Shown here: positions 1 to 5,787 of the stretch, in pieces
Layout: each line of letters begins with the position of its first letter
Position numbering within the stretch: position 1 is the first letter of the stretch
NCBI GenBank assembly: GCA_050330975.1
Contig: JBHJHK010000338.1
Span: 1-6,431 of the forward strand
Length of the DNA stretch: 6,431 bases
Reading direction: 5' to 3'
Origin: JBHJHK01 sp050330975
Lineage (GTDB): Bacteria; Pseudomonadota; Gammaproteobacteria; Competibacterales; Competibacteraceae
Notes under the pieces: model-generated
Told to the model about the DNA's origin: nothing
Database searches by the model: none
Seen by the model: the letters and a program-made list of their open reading frames with translations, nothing else
Translations under genes and position numbers: made by a program

Positions 1-1
1 C

Positions 2-1096
2 GGCGGCTGCCAGGCCCTCCTGGGAGAACGGCTGGCAGCCGCAGGCTTTGCGTTGACCCCCCTGCCCTTTAACCAGGTGACCAACCTGTGGGCGCGACGG
101 GGTCGGGGCCAGCCGTTGCTGGCCTTTGCCGGCCACACCGACGTGGTCCCCCCGGGGTCGGAGGCCCGCTGGAGCCAGCCCCCCTACGCCGGGGCGGTGG
201 TGGACGGTATCCTCTACGGCCGGGGAACTGCCGATATGAAGGGCAGCCTGGCGGCCATGGTCACCGCCTGCGAGCGCTTTGTCAGCCGTCACCCCCGCCA
301 TCGGGGCGCCATCGCCTTGCTCCTCACCAGCGACGAGGAGGGGCCGGGGGTGGATGGCACCAGGCGGGTGGTGGATTATCTCCAGGCTCGGGGGGAAACC
401 ATCGACTACTGCCTGGTGGGGGAGCCCTCCTGTGAGCACCGCCTGGGGGACACGGTCAAAAACGGCCGCCGGGGCTCCCTCCACGGTCATTTGACAGTCC
501 AAGGGGTCCAGGGACACGTGGCCTATCCCCACCAGGTCCACAACCCCATCCACCTGGTGGGGGCCATCATCGCCGCTTTGGGGTCGCAGCACTGGGACAA
601 AGGCGACGATTTCTTTCCCCCCACTTCGTTTCAGGCCACCAACCTCCACGGCGGCACCGGGGCCAGTAATGTGGTACCGGAGCAGGTGGAATTGTGGTTT
701 AATTTCAGGTTTTCCCCCCAGTCTCCGGTGGAGCGACTCCAAGACCGGGTGCAGACTTTGGTGGATACGGCCCTGCTCAACGAGGAAGTTCGCAGTGGCC
801 ATCGCTTTGGGGTCGAGCTCGAATGGCGCTTGTCGGGGGTTCCCTTTGTCACCCCCCCCGGGGTCTTGGTGGACGCCCTCAAGAGCGCCATCGAGACCGT
901 CACCGGCCTCACCCCGGTGTTGGCCACCAGCGGTGGCACCTCCGACGGCCGTTTCATCGCCCCCACGGGGGCCCAGGTGGTGGAGTTTGGCCCCTGTAAC
1001 GCCACCATCCACCAGGTGGACGAGCGGGTGAGCCTGGAGGACCTAGACGCCCTGAGCGCCGTCTACGAGGCCCTGCTGGTCCAGCTGCTGGGCTAA
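2..1096 (+). CDS. dapE: Succinyl-diaminopimelate desuccinylase, 5' end outside the window
   Basis: Zn-dependent M20-family enzyme that hydrolyses N-succinyl-LL-2,6-diaminopimelate to succinate and LL-diaminopimelate in cytosolic lysine and peptidoglycan-precursor synthesis. The reading frame is open from base 2, so the TTG at 53 is not the real start: the upstream residues GGCQALLGERLAAAGF match the N-terminal helix of DapE. 364 residues are visible against about 375-380 usual, so only some 15 are missing. Motifs in order are FAGHTDVVPPG (metal His and catalytic Asp), GRGTADMKGSLAAM (bridging Asp), TSDEEGPGVDGT (catalytic Glu and metal Glu), GEPS (metal Glu), GHVAYPH, GGTGASNVVP, GTSDGRFIA and CNATIHQVDE (last metal His). 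All metal ligands are present. An in-frame run of eight C lies at 852-859. The gene ends with TAA, and its neighbours show no lysine-pathway link. The family assignment is secure. Confidence 0.97.
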   Translation, partial: GGCQALLGERLAAAGFALTPLPFNQVTNLWARRGRGQPLLAFAGHTDVVPPGSEARWSQPPYAGAVVDGILYGRGTADMKGSLAAMVTACERFVSRHPRHRGAIALLLTSDEEGPGVDGTRRVVDYLQARGETIDYCLVGEPSCEHRLGDTVKNGRRGSLHGHLTVQGVQGHVAYPHQVHNPIHLVGAIIAALGSQHWDKGDDFFPPTSFQATNLHGGTGASNVVPEQVELWFNFRFSPQSPVERLQDRVQTLVDTALLNEEVRSGHRFGVELEWRLSGVPFVTPPGVLVDALKSAIETVTGLTPVLATSGGTSDGRFIAPTGAQVVEFGPCNATIHQVDERVSLEDLDALSAVYEALLVQLLG

Positions 1097-1129
1097 GGCC
1101 ATCAAAAGCCCATCCCCGGGCCATACCCG

Positions 1130-1142
1130 CCCCACTTTGGGG
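1130..1142. other. Small hairpin downstream of dapE, possible weak terminator
   Basis: CCCCA (1130-1134) can pair with TGGGG (1138-1142) around a 3-nt loop, 34 bases after the dapE stop. No T-tract follows (the next bases are GCAAATCG), so it is not a standard intrinsic terminator. The rest of 1097-1164 shows nothing recognisable. Confidence 0.2.
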
Positions 1143-1164
1143 GCAAATCGATTATCTTCTGCCG

Positions 1165-1194
1165 TTGTCAACCCCACTTGTCGTGAGGTACACA
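1165..1194 (+). promoter_or_regulatory. Candidate sigma70-like promoter for the toxin-antitoxin-like cassette
   Basis: TTGTCA at 1165-1170 (5 of 6 to the -35 consensus) is followed after 18 bases by TACACA at 1189-1194 (only 3 of 6 to the -10 consensus). It lies about 36 bases upstream of the ATG at 1230, and its -10 end meets the palindrome at 1193-1202. The -10 element is weak, so this is only a candidate. Confidence 0.3.
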
Positions 1195-1202
1195 GGTACC
1201 TG
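1193..1202. promoter_or_regulatory. Perfect 10-bp palindrome CAGGTACCTG, candidate operator
   Basis: CAGGTACCTG is its own reverse complement. A further AGGTAC copy lies just upstream at 1186-1191, giving AGGTAC-AC-AGGTAC as a direct repeat. It sits 28 bp before the first gene of the putative toxin-antitoxin cassette and touches the candidate -10 box. That is where autoregulating antitoxin complexes usually bind. Binding by this cassette's product is inference. Confidence 0.35.
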
Positions 1203-1229
1203 ACTTGAGCATCCCGCGAGGCCCCTGCC

Positions 1230-1508
1230 ATGACCGAAATCCAACTCTCCTGTGACGCCTTAGCCCTCGATCTTTGCCAGATGCGGCCGCCGGCGAACCC
1301 CGATGCCGCGCTGGTCATCCCGTGGGGCGCGCCGGGGCTGGCCATTTCCCTTTGGGGATCCTGTGACCTCAAGGCTCTGGGGAACTCGCGCGTCATCACC
1401 GCGTTGGAGGCATTGTCCCCAGACAACGACGATGGCGATGACCCTGACTGCGACCTCGTTTTGGATGTGCCCGCCTGGGACGAGGGCGTGCGCACCGCTG
1501 TGTTTTGA
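1230..1508 (+). CDS. Small acidic protein preceding a PIN toxin; putative antitoxin of unrecognised family
   Basis: A 92-aa protein I do not recognise. It starts at ATG 1230 with GAGG at 1218-1221, 8 bases upstream, and its codons favour G/C at third positions, which supports real coding. The N-terminal half is hydrophobic-mixed (for example LVIPWGAPGLAISLWG at about 28-43). The C-terminal third is strongly acidic, with SPDNDDGDDPDCDLVLDVPAWDEG at about residues 64-87. I see no ribbon-helix-helix, AbrB, Phd/YefM or helix-turn-helix motif. Its stop overlaps the start of the PIN gene (TTGA), the tight coupling usual for antitoxin-toxin pairs, and an acidic tail suits binding to a basic toxin surface. 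The antitoxin role rests on context only; a stand-alone hypothetical protein remains possible. Confidence 0.6.
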   Translation: MTEIQLSCDALALDLCQMRPPANPDAALVIPWGAPGLAISLWGSCDLKALGNSRVITALEALSPDNDDGDDPDCDLVLDVPAWDEGVRTAVF

Positions 1509-1981
1509 CCGTGGGCGTGCTGCTAGACACCAATGTGGTGTCGGAATTGCGCCGCGGTCGCCGCTGTGCCACCGCCGTCGCCGCTTGGCAGGCCACCGTC
1601 TGCCTGTGGGACCAGTACTTGAGCGTCATCACCTTGCTGGAGCTGCGGCGGGGCATCGCCCTCAAGGCCCGGACCGACCCGGTGGCGGGGGCCAGGCTGT
1701 TGGCCTGGTACCAACAAAAGCTCAAGCCCACCTACGTCAGTCGGCTGTTGCCGGTGACGCCCTGTATCGCCGAGCGCTGTGCCGGGCTCCACGTCCCCGA
1801 CTCCCGGGCCTACCGGGACAGTCTCATCGCCGCCACGGCCTTAGAGCATGGCTTGACGGTGGTGACCCGCAACGTCCGGGACTTCGACGGCATCGACGAG
1901 TTGGTGGTGGTGAACCCGTGGCAGTACTTGCCCCCGGACAATGTCTCCACCGGTGCCTATCCCCTGCCGTTGTCTGGCTGA
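1505..1981 (+). CDS. VapC/FitB-like PIN-domain ribonuclease (probable toxin)
   Basis: A 158-aa PIN-domain protein, predicted to be a Mg-dependent endoribonuclease that cleaves RNA when not held by its antitoxin. The four acidic positions of the PIN active site are visible: D8 in LLDTNVVSELRRG, E46 in SVITLLELRRG, D105 in YRDSLIAATALEHGL, and D126 (or D128) in VVTRNVRDFDG. The closing VVNPWQYLP is typical of FitB/VapC members. Length is a little above the usual 130-145 aa because of about 15 extra C-terminal residues. TTG at 1505 overlaps the upstream stop; GTG at 1511 would remove two residues and is equally possible. The ribosome site is weak (GAGG about 20 bases upstream), consistent with translational coupling. 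The gene ends 12 bp from a convergent gene. Family secure; toxin role inferred from context. Confidence 0.9.
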   Translation: MTVGVLLDTNVVSELRRGRRCATAVAAWQATVCLWDQYLSVITLLELRRGIALKARTDPVAGARLLAWYQQKLKPTYVSRLLPVTPCIAERCAGLHVPDSRAYRDSLIAATALEHGLTVVTRNVRDFDGIDELVVVNPWQYLPPDNVSTGAYPLPLSG

Positions 1982-1993
1982 GGTTGGGGGTGG

Positions 1994-2290
1994 TCAGGCC
2001 AGTTTATCCGCCACCGACTGGACCTTTTGGGTCAGGCGCCCCCCTTGACCCCGCCGCCAGTCAAAGGTGACGATACCGTAGACGCGGTCACAGTCGGCGG
2101 CCAGGGCCTGGAGGCAGCGCTCCACCACGGCCATGACCTCGGCCCACTCCCCCTCGATGGCGGTGCCCATGGGGCCCATTTGATAGTCGAGGCCGCTGTC
2201 GCGGATGATGGCCACGGTCCGCGCCACATAGGCACTGACACTCTCGCCGCGCCCGATGGGGAAAATGGCCAAATTGACCAGGGTGCTCAT
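1994..2290 (-). CDS. MTH1187/YqgV-family thiamine-binding protein (DUF77)
   Basis: A 98-aa protein of the MTH1187/YkoF-like superfamily, small ferredoxin-like-fold proteins of which some members bind thiamine or a related ligand. Diagnostic segments are LAIFPIGRGESVSAYVARTVAIIRDSGL (about residues 7-34), YQMGPMGTAIEGEWAEVMAVVERC (36-59) and a C-terminal basic stretch ending QSVADKLA. The size equals the family's usual length of about 100 aa. The frame is open 17 codons further upstream, but ATG at 2290 is chosen because family members begin at this point and AGGA/GAGG lies about 8 bases before it. It is divergent from the phosphoesterase operon and convergent with the PIN gene. No thiamine gene or riboswitch is in the window, so its physiological ligand is open. 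I found no convincing promoter for it. Confidence 0.93.
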   Translation of the reverse strand: MSTLVNLAIFPIGRGESVSAYVARTVAIIRDSGLDYQMGPMGTAIEGEWAEVMAVVERCLQALAADCDRVYGIVTFDWRRGQGGRLTQKVQSVADKLA

Positions 2291-2386
2291 GGAGGTATCC
2301 TCGTCGTCGCTCGCACTTGGGGGAGGGTCACGCCCCCCCACCGCTTTTTTGGAACAATCCCCGGGGGCGATAGATCCCCGACCGGC

Positions 2387-2416
2387 CTTGGGACAATGAT
2401 ACTTGGGACAATAATA
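2387..2416 (+). repeat. Tandem 15-bp direct repeat upstream of the phosphoesterase operon
   Basis: CTTGGGACAATGATA (2387-2401) is followed immediately by CTTGGGACAATAATA (2402-2416); the two differ at one base. A third related core, TTGGAACAAT, lies at 2349-2358. The shared core TTGGRACAA has TTG/CAA outer symmetry. The block is AT-rich compared with the surrounding DNA and lies in the 146-bp gap between two divergent genes. It could be a paired operator or simply a short duplication. Confidence 0.75.
2388..2415 (+). promoter_or_regulatory. Candidate promoter within the tandem repeat
   Basis: TTGGGA at 2388-2393 (4 of 6 to the -35 consensus) and AATAAT at 2410-2415 (5 of 6 to the -10 consensus) are 16 bases apart, one element in each repeat copy. 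A start of transcription near 2422 would fall in the ribosome site GGAGAGG (2419-2425), leaving a very short leader. Either the leader really is minimal or the true promoter lies further upstream, so confidence is limited. Confidence 0.35.
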
Positions 2417-2436
2417 ACGGAGAGGTAAAGCCCACG

Positions 2437-3363
2437 GTGCGCATCGTCGCCCTGGCGGACATCCACAGCGACTTTGCCGCCAACAGCGCCTGGTTGGAGG
2501 CCCTGTCGTCCGAAGATCACCAACGGGATGTATTAATCCTGGCAGGGGATGTAAGCCACGACCTCGACGTCCTCCTCAGGGTCCTGGAGGGCCTCACCCG
2601 CCGCTTTGCCCGGGTGTTTTTCACCCCGGGCAATCACGATTTGTGGTTGACCCCCGGGGATTCCCGCTCCGGCGAAGCGTCGTCGGATTCTTGGCACAAA
2701 CTCCAGCGCTTGTTGCGGGAGTGCCGACGCTTGGGGGTAGGTGTCAAGCCCGAGCGCTTGGGGCGGGGGGACGACGCGGTGTGGATCGTTCCCCTGCTGG
2801 GCTGGTACGCCAAGGCCGTCGATGACCACAGCCTCTACCGCCCCCTGGCGGGGGAAGACCCCCGGGCCATGGCTTGGTGGAGCGATAGTCACCGGATCCA
2901 CTGGCCTGGGGACATGTGTCCCGCCCAGGGGCTGTTGGCCCTCAATCCGCCCCTGCCGGACGACGGGGCGCCGGTGATCACCTTCAGCCACTTTTTGCCC
3001 CGCGGCGAACTGTTGACCCAAGGTTGGCCCCCCGCCCCGCGGGCCACTGGGAGGGGGACGCGGCCGAGGTTCAACTTTAGTCTCGTCGCCGGCACCACCC
3101 TCCTCGACGCCGCCCTGCGCCGCCGGCGGGCCCTACTCCACGTCTATGGTCATCAGCACCGGGATCGCCGGCGGCTGTTGGACGGGGTGCTCTATGTGTC
3201 TCACTGTCTGGGCTATCCCCGGGAGCAGGCCCGGGGTTGGACCAACCGCGCCCTGGAGGAGGGGCCGTTGCCGGTGTGGGGTCTCAACCCTTCTCGGCCG
3301 TTGGTGAGCCCTTGGGACGGGGATGGCAGCCCATGGCCGGTTATGGGAGCGGTGGTGCCATGA
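2437..3363 (+). CDS. PptH-like metallophosphoesterase, putative phosphopantetheinyl hydrolase
   Basis: A 308-aa calcineurin-like phosphoesterase with all canonical di-metal ligands: D8 and H10 (LADIHSD), D38 (LAGDVSHD), N66 with catalytic H67 (TPGNHDLW), H185 (TFSHFLPR), H239 and H241 (YGHQHRD). GTG at 2437 is preceded by GGAGAGG ending 11 bases upstream, and the protein begins directly with the first beta strand of the fold. There is no signal peptide, so it should be cytosolic. It overlaps the following phosphopantetheinyl transferase gene by ATGA. In Mycobacterium tuberculosis a metallophosphoesterase in this arrangement (PptH, Rv2795c) removes 4'-phosphopantetheine from carrier proteins, opposing PptT. 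The C-terminal segment GH-x-H followed by LLDGVLYVSHCLGYPREQ resembles, from memory, the corresponding DGV...GYPRE region of PptH. The fold is secure; the hydrolase function is inferred from neighbour and motif. A generic phosphodiesterase is the alternative. Confidence 0.85.
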   Translation: MRIVALADIHSDFAANSAWLEALSSEDHQRDVLILAGDVSHDLDVLLRVLEGLTRRFARVFFTPGNHDLWLTPGDSRSGEASSDSWHKLQRLLRECRRLGVGVKPERLGRGDDAVWIVPLLGWYAKAVDDHSLYRPLAGEDPRAMAWWSDSHRIHWPGDMCPAQGLLALNPPLPDDGAPVITFSHFLPRGELLTQGWPPAPRATGRGTRPRFNFSLVAGTTLLDAALRRRRALLHVYGHQHRDRRRLLDGVLYVSHCLGYPREQARGWTNRALEEGPLPVWGLNPSRPLVSPWDGDGSPWPVMGAVVP

Positions 3364-4097
3364 TCCCCCGGGCTCAGTTGTGGATGGCCGACGCCCCCGA
3401 TGGGGGCCTCGATTCTTGGCTCGAGGAGGCTCTAAAGGCGATCTTGTCCAAGGAGGAGTTGGCCAAGGCGGCCCGATTCCACTTTACCCGGGACCGCCAT
3501 ACCTATCTCGCGGCCCACGCCCTGGTGCGGCGGGCCCTGGCCCAGGCCGGGGGGTTGGCGCCGGCCACCTGGCAATTCGTCACTGGTGCCTTTGGCCGTC
3601 CCGAGGTCGCTGACTTTCAAGGCCGGGAGTTTGAGCCCCCCCTGCGCTTTAACCTCACCCACACCCGGGGGTTGGTGGCTTGCTTGGTGTGTCCCGGCGC
3701 GGACTGCGGGGTGGACGCCGAGTGTTGGGAGCGCACGGTGGACGTGGCGGCCCTGGCGGGTCGGGTGTTGACGCCCCCCGAGCGCCGGGATTTGTTTTGC
3801 CACTGGGGGACGGCCCGGCGGCGGCGGTTTTTTCAGTACTGGACCGCCAAGGAAGCCTATGTCAAGGCCCGGGGGGTGGGGCTTAGCTTTGGCTTGGGGA
3901 ACGTCGGGGTTCAGCTCACTCCCAAGGTAGCCCTGGCCATGGACCCCGAGGGGGATGAGGCGGCCCACTGGCAACTACAGCTCTACTACCCCACCCCCCG
4001 CCACGTGGTGAGCGTCGCCCTGGACCGGGGGACGGGGCCCGACTTCGATGTGGCCACCCGTTGGGTGACGGTGGAGTGGTTGGCGGGGTTGGGGTGA
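3360..4097 (+). CDS. Sfp-type 4'-phosphopantetheinyl transferase
   Basis: A 245-aa enzyme that transfers 4'-phosphopantetheine from coenzyme A to a serine of acyl- or peptidyl-carrier proteins. Motifs are RFHFTRDRHTYLAAHALVRRAL (about 39-60), WQFVTGAFGRPEV (71-83), LRFNLTHTRG with conserved H101, CGVDAE giving the Mg-binding D119 and E121, LTPPER (137-142), and FFQYWTAKEAYVKARGVGL with W161, K164, E165 and K169. Family length is about 220-250 aa. The frame stays open upstream to 3237, but ATG 3360 is chosen because it overlaps the phosphoesterase stop as ATGA, has GGGAG about 10 bases before it, and begins at the family's usual N-terminus. No polyketide, peptide synthetase or fatty-acid gene is nearby, so the carrier-protein target is unknown. 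Coupling to the PptH-like gene implies co-production of opposing activities. Confidence 0.94.
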   Translation: MIPRAQLWMADAPDGGLDSWLEEALKAILSKEELAKAARFHFTRDRHTYLAAHALVRRALAQAGGLAPATWQFVTGAFGRPEVADFQGREFEPPLRFNLTHTRGLVACLVCPGADCGVDAECWERTVDVAALAGRVLTPPERRDLFCHWGTARRRRFFQYWTAKEAYVKARGVGLSFGLGNVGVQLTPKVALAMDPEGDEAAHWQLQLYYPTPRHVVSVALDRGTGPDFDVATRWVTVEWLAGLG

Positions 4098-4118
4098 AGC
4101 CCTAGAGCGTGGGGCTTT
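4096..4118. terminator. Hairpin between convergent genes, possible shared terminator
   Basis: AAGCCC (4097-4102) pairs with GGGCTT (4112-4117) around a 9-nt loop, with G-T pairs possible at both ends of the stem. It overlaps the stop codon of the transferase gene and lies in the 48-bp gap before the convergent amidase gene ends. Only three T follow on the plus strand, and the minus-strand side has no real U-tract, so termination would be weak. Confidence 0.35.
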
Positions 4119-4145
4119 GGACCACAGATACCATCAGGGCTGGAC

Positions 4146-5561
4146 TCAAGGAAACGACAACCCCGGCGGCGGGACCCGAAATCGCCCCTCGGCCTCCACG
4201 GCGGCCGCCACCTGCAATACCGTCGCTTCGTCGAAGTAGCGGCCCACCAGCTGGACCCCCATGGGCAAACCACTGGGATGGAGACCGGCGGGGACGGCGA
4301 TGGCGGGGTGACCCGTCAGGTTGAAAAAAGTCGTGTAGCGGGTGATGGCGTTGCCCACCGGCTCCCGCTGACCCGCCACCTCCACGTGACGAGCCCCCAG
4401 GGGCGGAGCCACCACCGGGGTGGCGGGGGTGAGTAGGACATCCACCCGGTCGAACACGGCGTCGGTGTCTTGACGATAGCGGGTGAGCATCCGAGTGGCG
4501 CGGACGTAGTGCTCCGCCAGCAGACACTGACCCAGGGCCAGCCCGGCGCGCAAGTCGGCGCCGTACAGGTGTCCCCGGGTCGCCAAGTAACGGCTGTGGA
4601 AACTCAACGCCTCGGGCATTTGCAGGGTCAAGGACACGGTGCGAGCGTAGTCCATGGCCGGCAGGGCGACGATCTGCACCTCGGCCCCCAAGGCCGCCAA
4701 ATGATCCGCCACGGCATCGGTGGCGGCGGCGATGGCGGGGTCACAGTGCAAGCGGTAAAACCCCCCCACCACGCCGAGGCGCAGCCCCGCCAAAGAAGGG
4801 GGGGCGGCCAGGGCCCGGGCGTAGTCGTCCACCGGTTGGTCGGCGCAAGCGGGGTCCCGGGGATCAAAGCCCGCCACCGCCTGGAGCCACCGCCCGGCAT
4901 CGGCCACCGTGCGGGTCAACAAGCCCACGTGGTCCAAGGTCCAGCAGTAGGGAATCACCCCAAAGGTGGAGATCCGCCCCAGGGTGGGCTTGAGTCCCAC
5001 CAGGCCGCTGAGGGCCGCAGGGACCCGCACCGAGCCGCCGGTGTCGGTGCCCAGGGCCGCGGGGGCCAGGCCAAAGGCCACCGCCGCCGCCGAGCCGCTG
5101 CTGGAGCCCCCGGCCAATCGGGTGGGATCGTAGGCGTTGATGGGCGTGCCGTAGCGGGGGTTTCTCCCGGTGGCGCCATAGGCGAATTCGTGGAGGTTGG
5201 TCTTGCCCAAACACACGGCCCCGGCCGCCACCAGGCGGTCGATGACGTGGGCGTTGTCGGTGGCGATGTTGTCGGCCAACACCCGGGAGCCCGCCGTGGT
5301 GACGACCCCGGCGATGTCGATCAAATCCTTGCAGGCAAAGGGAATACCCCGCAACGCCCCCCCGCGATCCGCCCCGGGGTGTTCGTCGGCGGCCCGGGCC
5401 TGGGCCACGGCGGCGTCGGCGGTGACGGTAATAAAGGCCCGGGTGTGGGCGTTGAGGGCGGCGATGCGCGCCAGATAGCCCTCGGTGAGGGCGAGGCTGG
5501 TCACCTCCCCGCGCGCCAGGGACGTCGACAACGCCTCGGTGGAGGCAAAGGGGTCGTTCAC
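4146..5561 (-). CDS. Amidase-signature family amidohydrolase (GatA/AtzE-like)
   Basis: A 471-aa serine amidase that hydrolyses a carboxamide to acid and ammonia. The Lys-cisSer-Ser triad is intact at family spacing: K78 in GIPFACKDLID, S153 in LAGGSSSGSAAAVAFG, and S177 in GTDTGGSVRVPAALSGLVGLKPT (75 and 24 residues apart, as in GatA). Other matches are GKTNLHEFAYGATG, YTTFFNLTGHPAIAVPAG and MGVQLVGRYFDE. GatA and AtzE both look like this; absence of gatB and the catabolic-looking neighbours favour a small-molecule amidase over the tRNA amidotransferase. The start is GTG at 5561, 10 bases after the stop of the small upstream gene; no Shine-Dalgarno sequence precedes it (the gap reads ACCCCCCGCC), so translation may depend on re-initiation. 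The frame runs open a little upstream without a standard start. Substrate unknown; family secure. Confidence 0.93.
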   Translation of the reverse strand: MNDPFASTEALSTSLARGEVTSLALTEGYLARIAALNAHTRAFITVTADAAVAQARAADEHPGADRGGALRGIPFACKDLIDIAGVVTTAGSRVLADNIATDNAHVIDRLVAAGAVCLGKTNLHEFAYGATGRNPRYGTPINAYDPTRLAGGSSSGSAAAVAFGLAPAALGTDTGGSVRVPAALSGLVGLKPTLGRISTFGVIPYCWTLDHVGLLTRTVADAGRWLQAVAGFDPRDPACADQPVDDYARALAAPPSLAGLRLGVVGGFYRLHCDPAIAAATDAVADHLAALGAEVQIVALPAMDYARTVSLTLQMPEALSFHSRYLATRGHLYGADLRAGLALGQCLLAEHYVRATRMLTRYRQDTDAVFDRVDVLLTPATPVVAPPLGARHVEVAGQREPVGNAITRYTTFFNLTGHPAIAVPAGLHPSGLPMGVQLVGRYFDEATVLQVAAAVEAEGRFRVPPPGLSFP

Positions 5562-5571
5562 GGCGGGGGGT

Positions 5572-5787
5572 TTACGGCTCGGGGCGCCCAGATCGAACGC
5601 CCCGAGCGGGGCCCGTGGTGCCCAAGTCCAGCTGGCGCAGGGCCTCCAGGTCCTCCAAGAGGTCCTGGAAGCCGGTGATCACCCCCTGCTGGGGAGCCAC
5701 CAACTCCTGGATGTCCTCCGCGCCAAAGGGGTGGGCGGCCAGTTGTTGGATGAGGTGTTCCAGGGTGGGACGCGTCAGACGAACCAT
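5572..5787 (-). CDS. Small 71-aa protein, putative GatC/AtzG-like partner of the amidase
   Basis: The frame encodes MVRLTRPTLEHLIQQLAAHP, then an acidic helix-like part (FGAEDIQELVAPQQGVITGF, about 21-40), a second predicted helix (QDLLEDLEALRQ, 41-52) and a tail LDLGTTGPARGVRSG. Two helices followed by an extended L-D-L-G...P tail is the architecture of GatC and of AtzG-type subunits that wrap around amidase-family partners. It ends 10 bp before the amidase start and begins inside the end of the M24 gene (13-bp overlap), so it looks like the middle gene of a coupled operon. ATG 5787 is the chosen start; an in-frame GTG at 5802 would add five residues. Shine-Dalgarno support is poor. The tail after P60 is unusual (RGVRSGRPEP). 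The assignment is by architecture and position, not a firm sequence match. The alternative, a frameshifted tail of M24, is less likely because that family ends where the M24 frame does. Confidence 0.6.
   Translation of the reverse strand: MVRLTRPTLEHLIQQLAAHPFGAEDIQELVAPQQGVITGFQDLLEDLEALRQLDLGTTGPARGVRSGRPEP

Noticed and set aside
1303..2070. 255-aa open frame on the plus strand
   Set aside because: Arg/Ala/Gly/His-rich translation with no family features, overlapping both the 92-aa gene and the PIN gene in another frame; a shadow of GC-rich coding.
2291..2341. 17-codon N-terminal extension of the MTH1187-family protein
   Set aside because: The extension (MGGRDPPPSASDDEDTS) is not family-like, and ATG 2290 has a well-spaced ribosome site.
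2027..2428. 133-aa plus-strand frame across the thiamine-binding-protein gene
   Set aside because: It is antisense to a clear MTH1187-family gene and runs into the intergenic repeat; no motif or ribosome site supports it.
3237..3359. Longer N-terminus for the phosphopantetheinyl transferase
   Set aside because: It would overlap the phosphoesterase gene by 127 bp with Gly/Pro-rich sequence; the ATGA overlap at 3360 fits the family N-terminus.
4470..5678. 402-aa open frame antisense to the amidase
   Set aside because: Composition is Gly/Gln/His-rich and low in complexity, as expected opposite a high-GC3 gene; the amidase on the other strand is unmistakable.
4146..5787. Amidase plus small protein as the GatA-GatC tRNA amidotransferase
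   Set aside because: No gatB is present and the upstream neighbour is a creatinase-like gene; a catabolic amidase with an AtzG-like partner fits better, though GatCAB is not fully excluded beyond the window.
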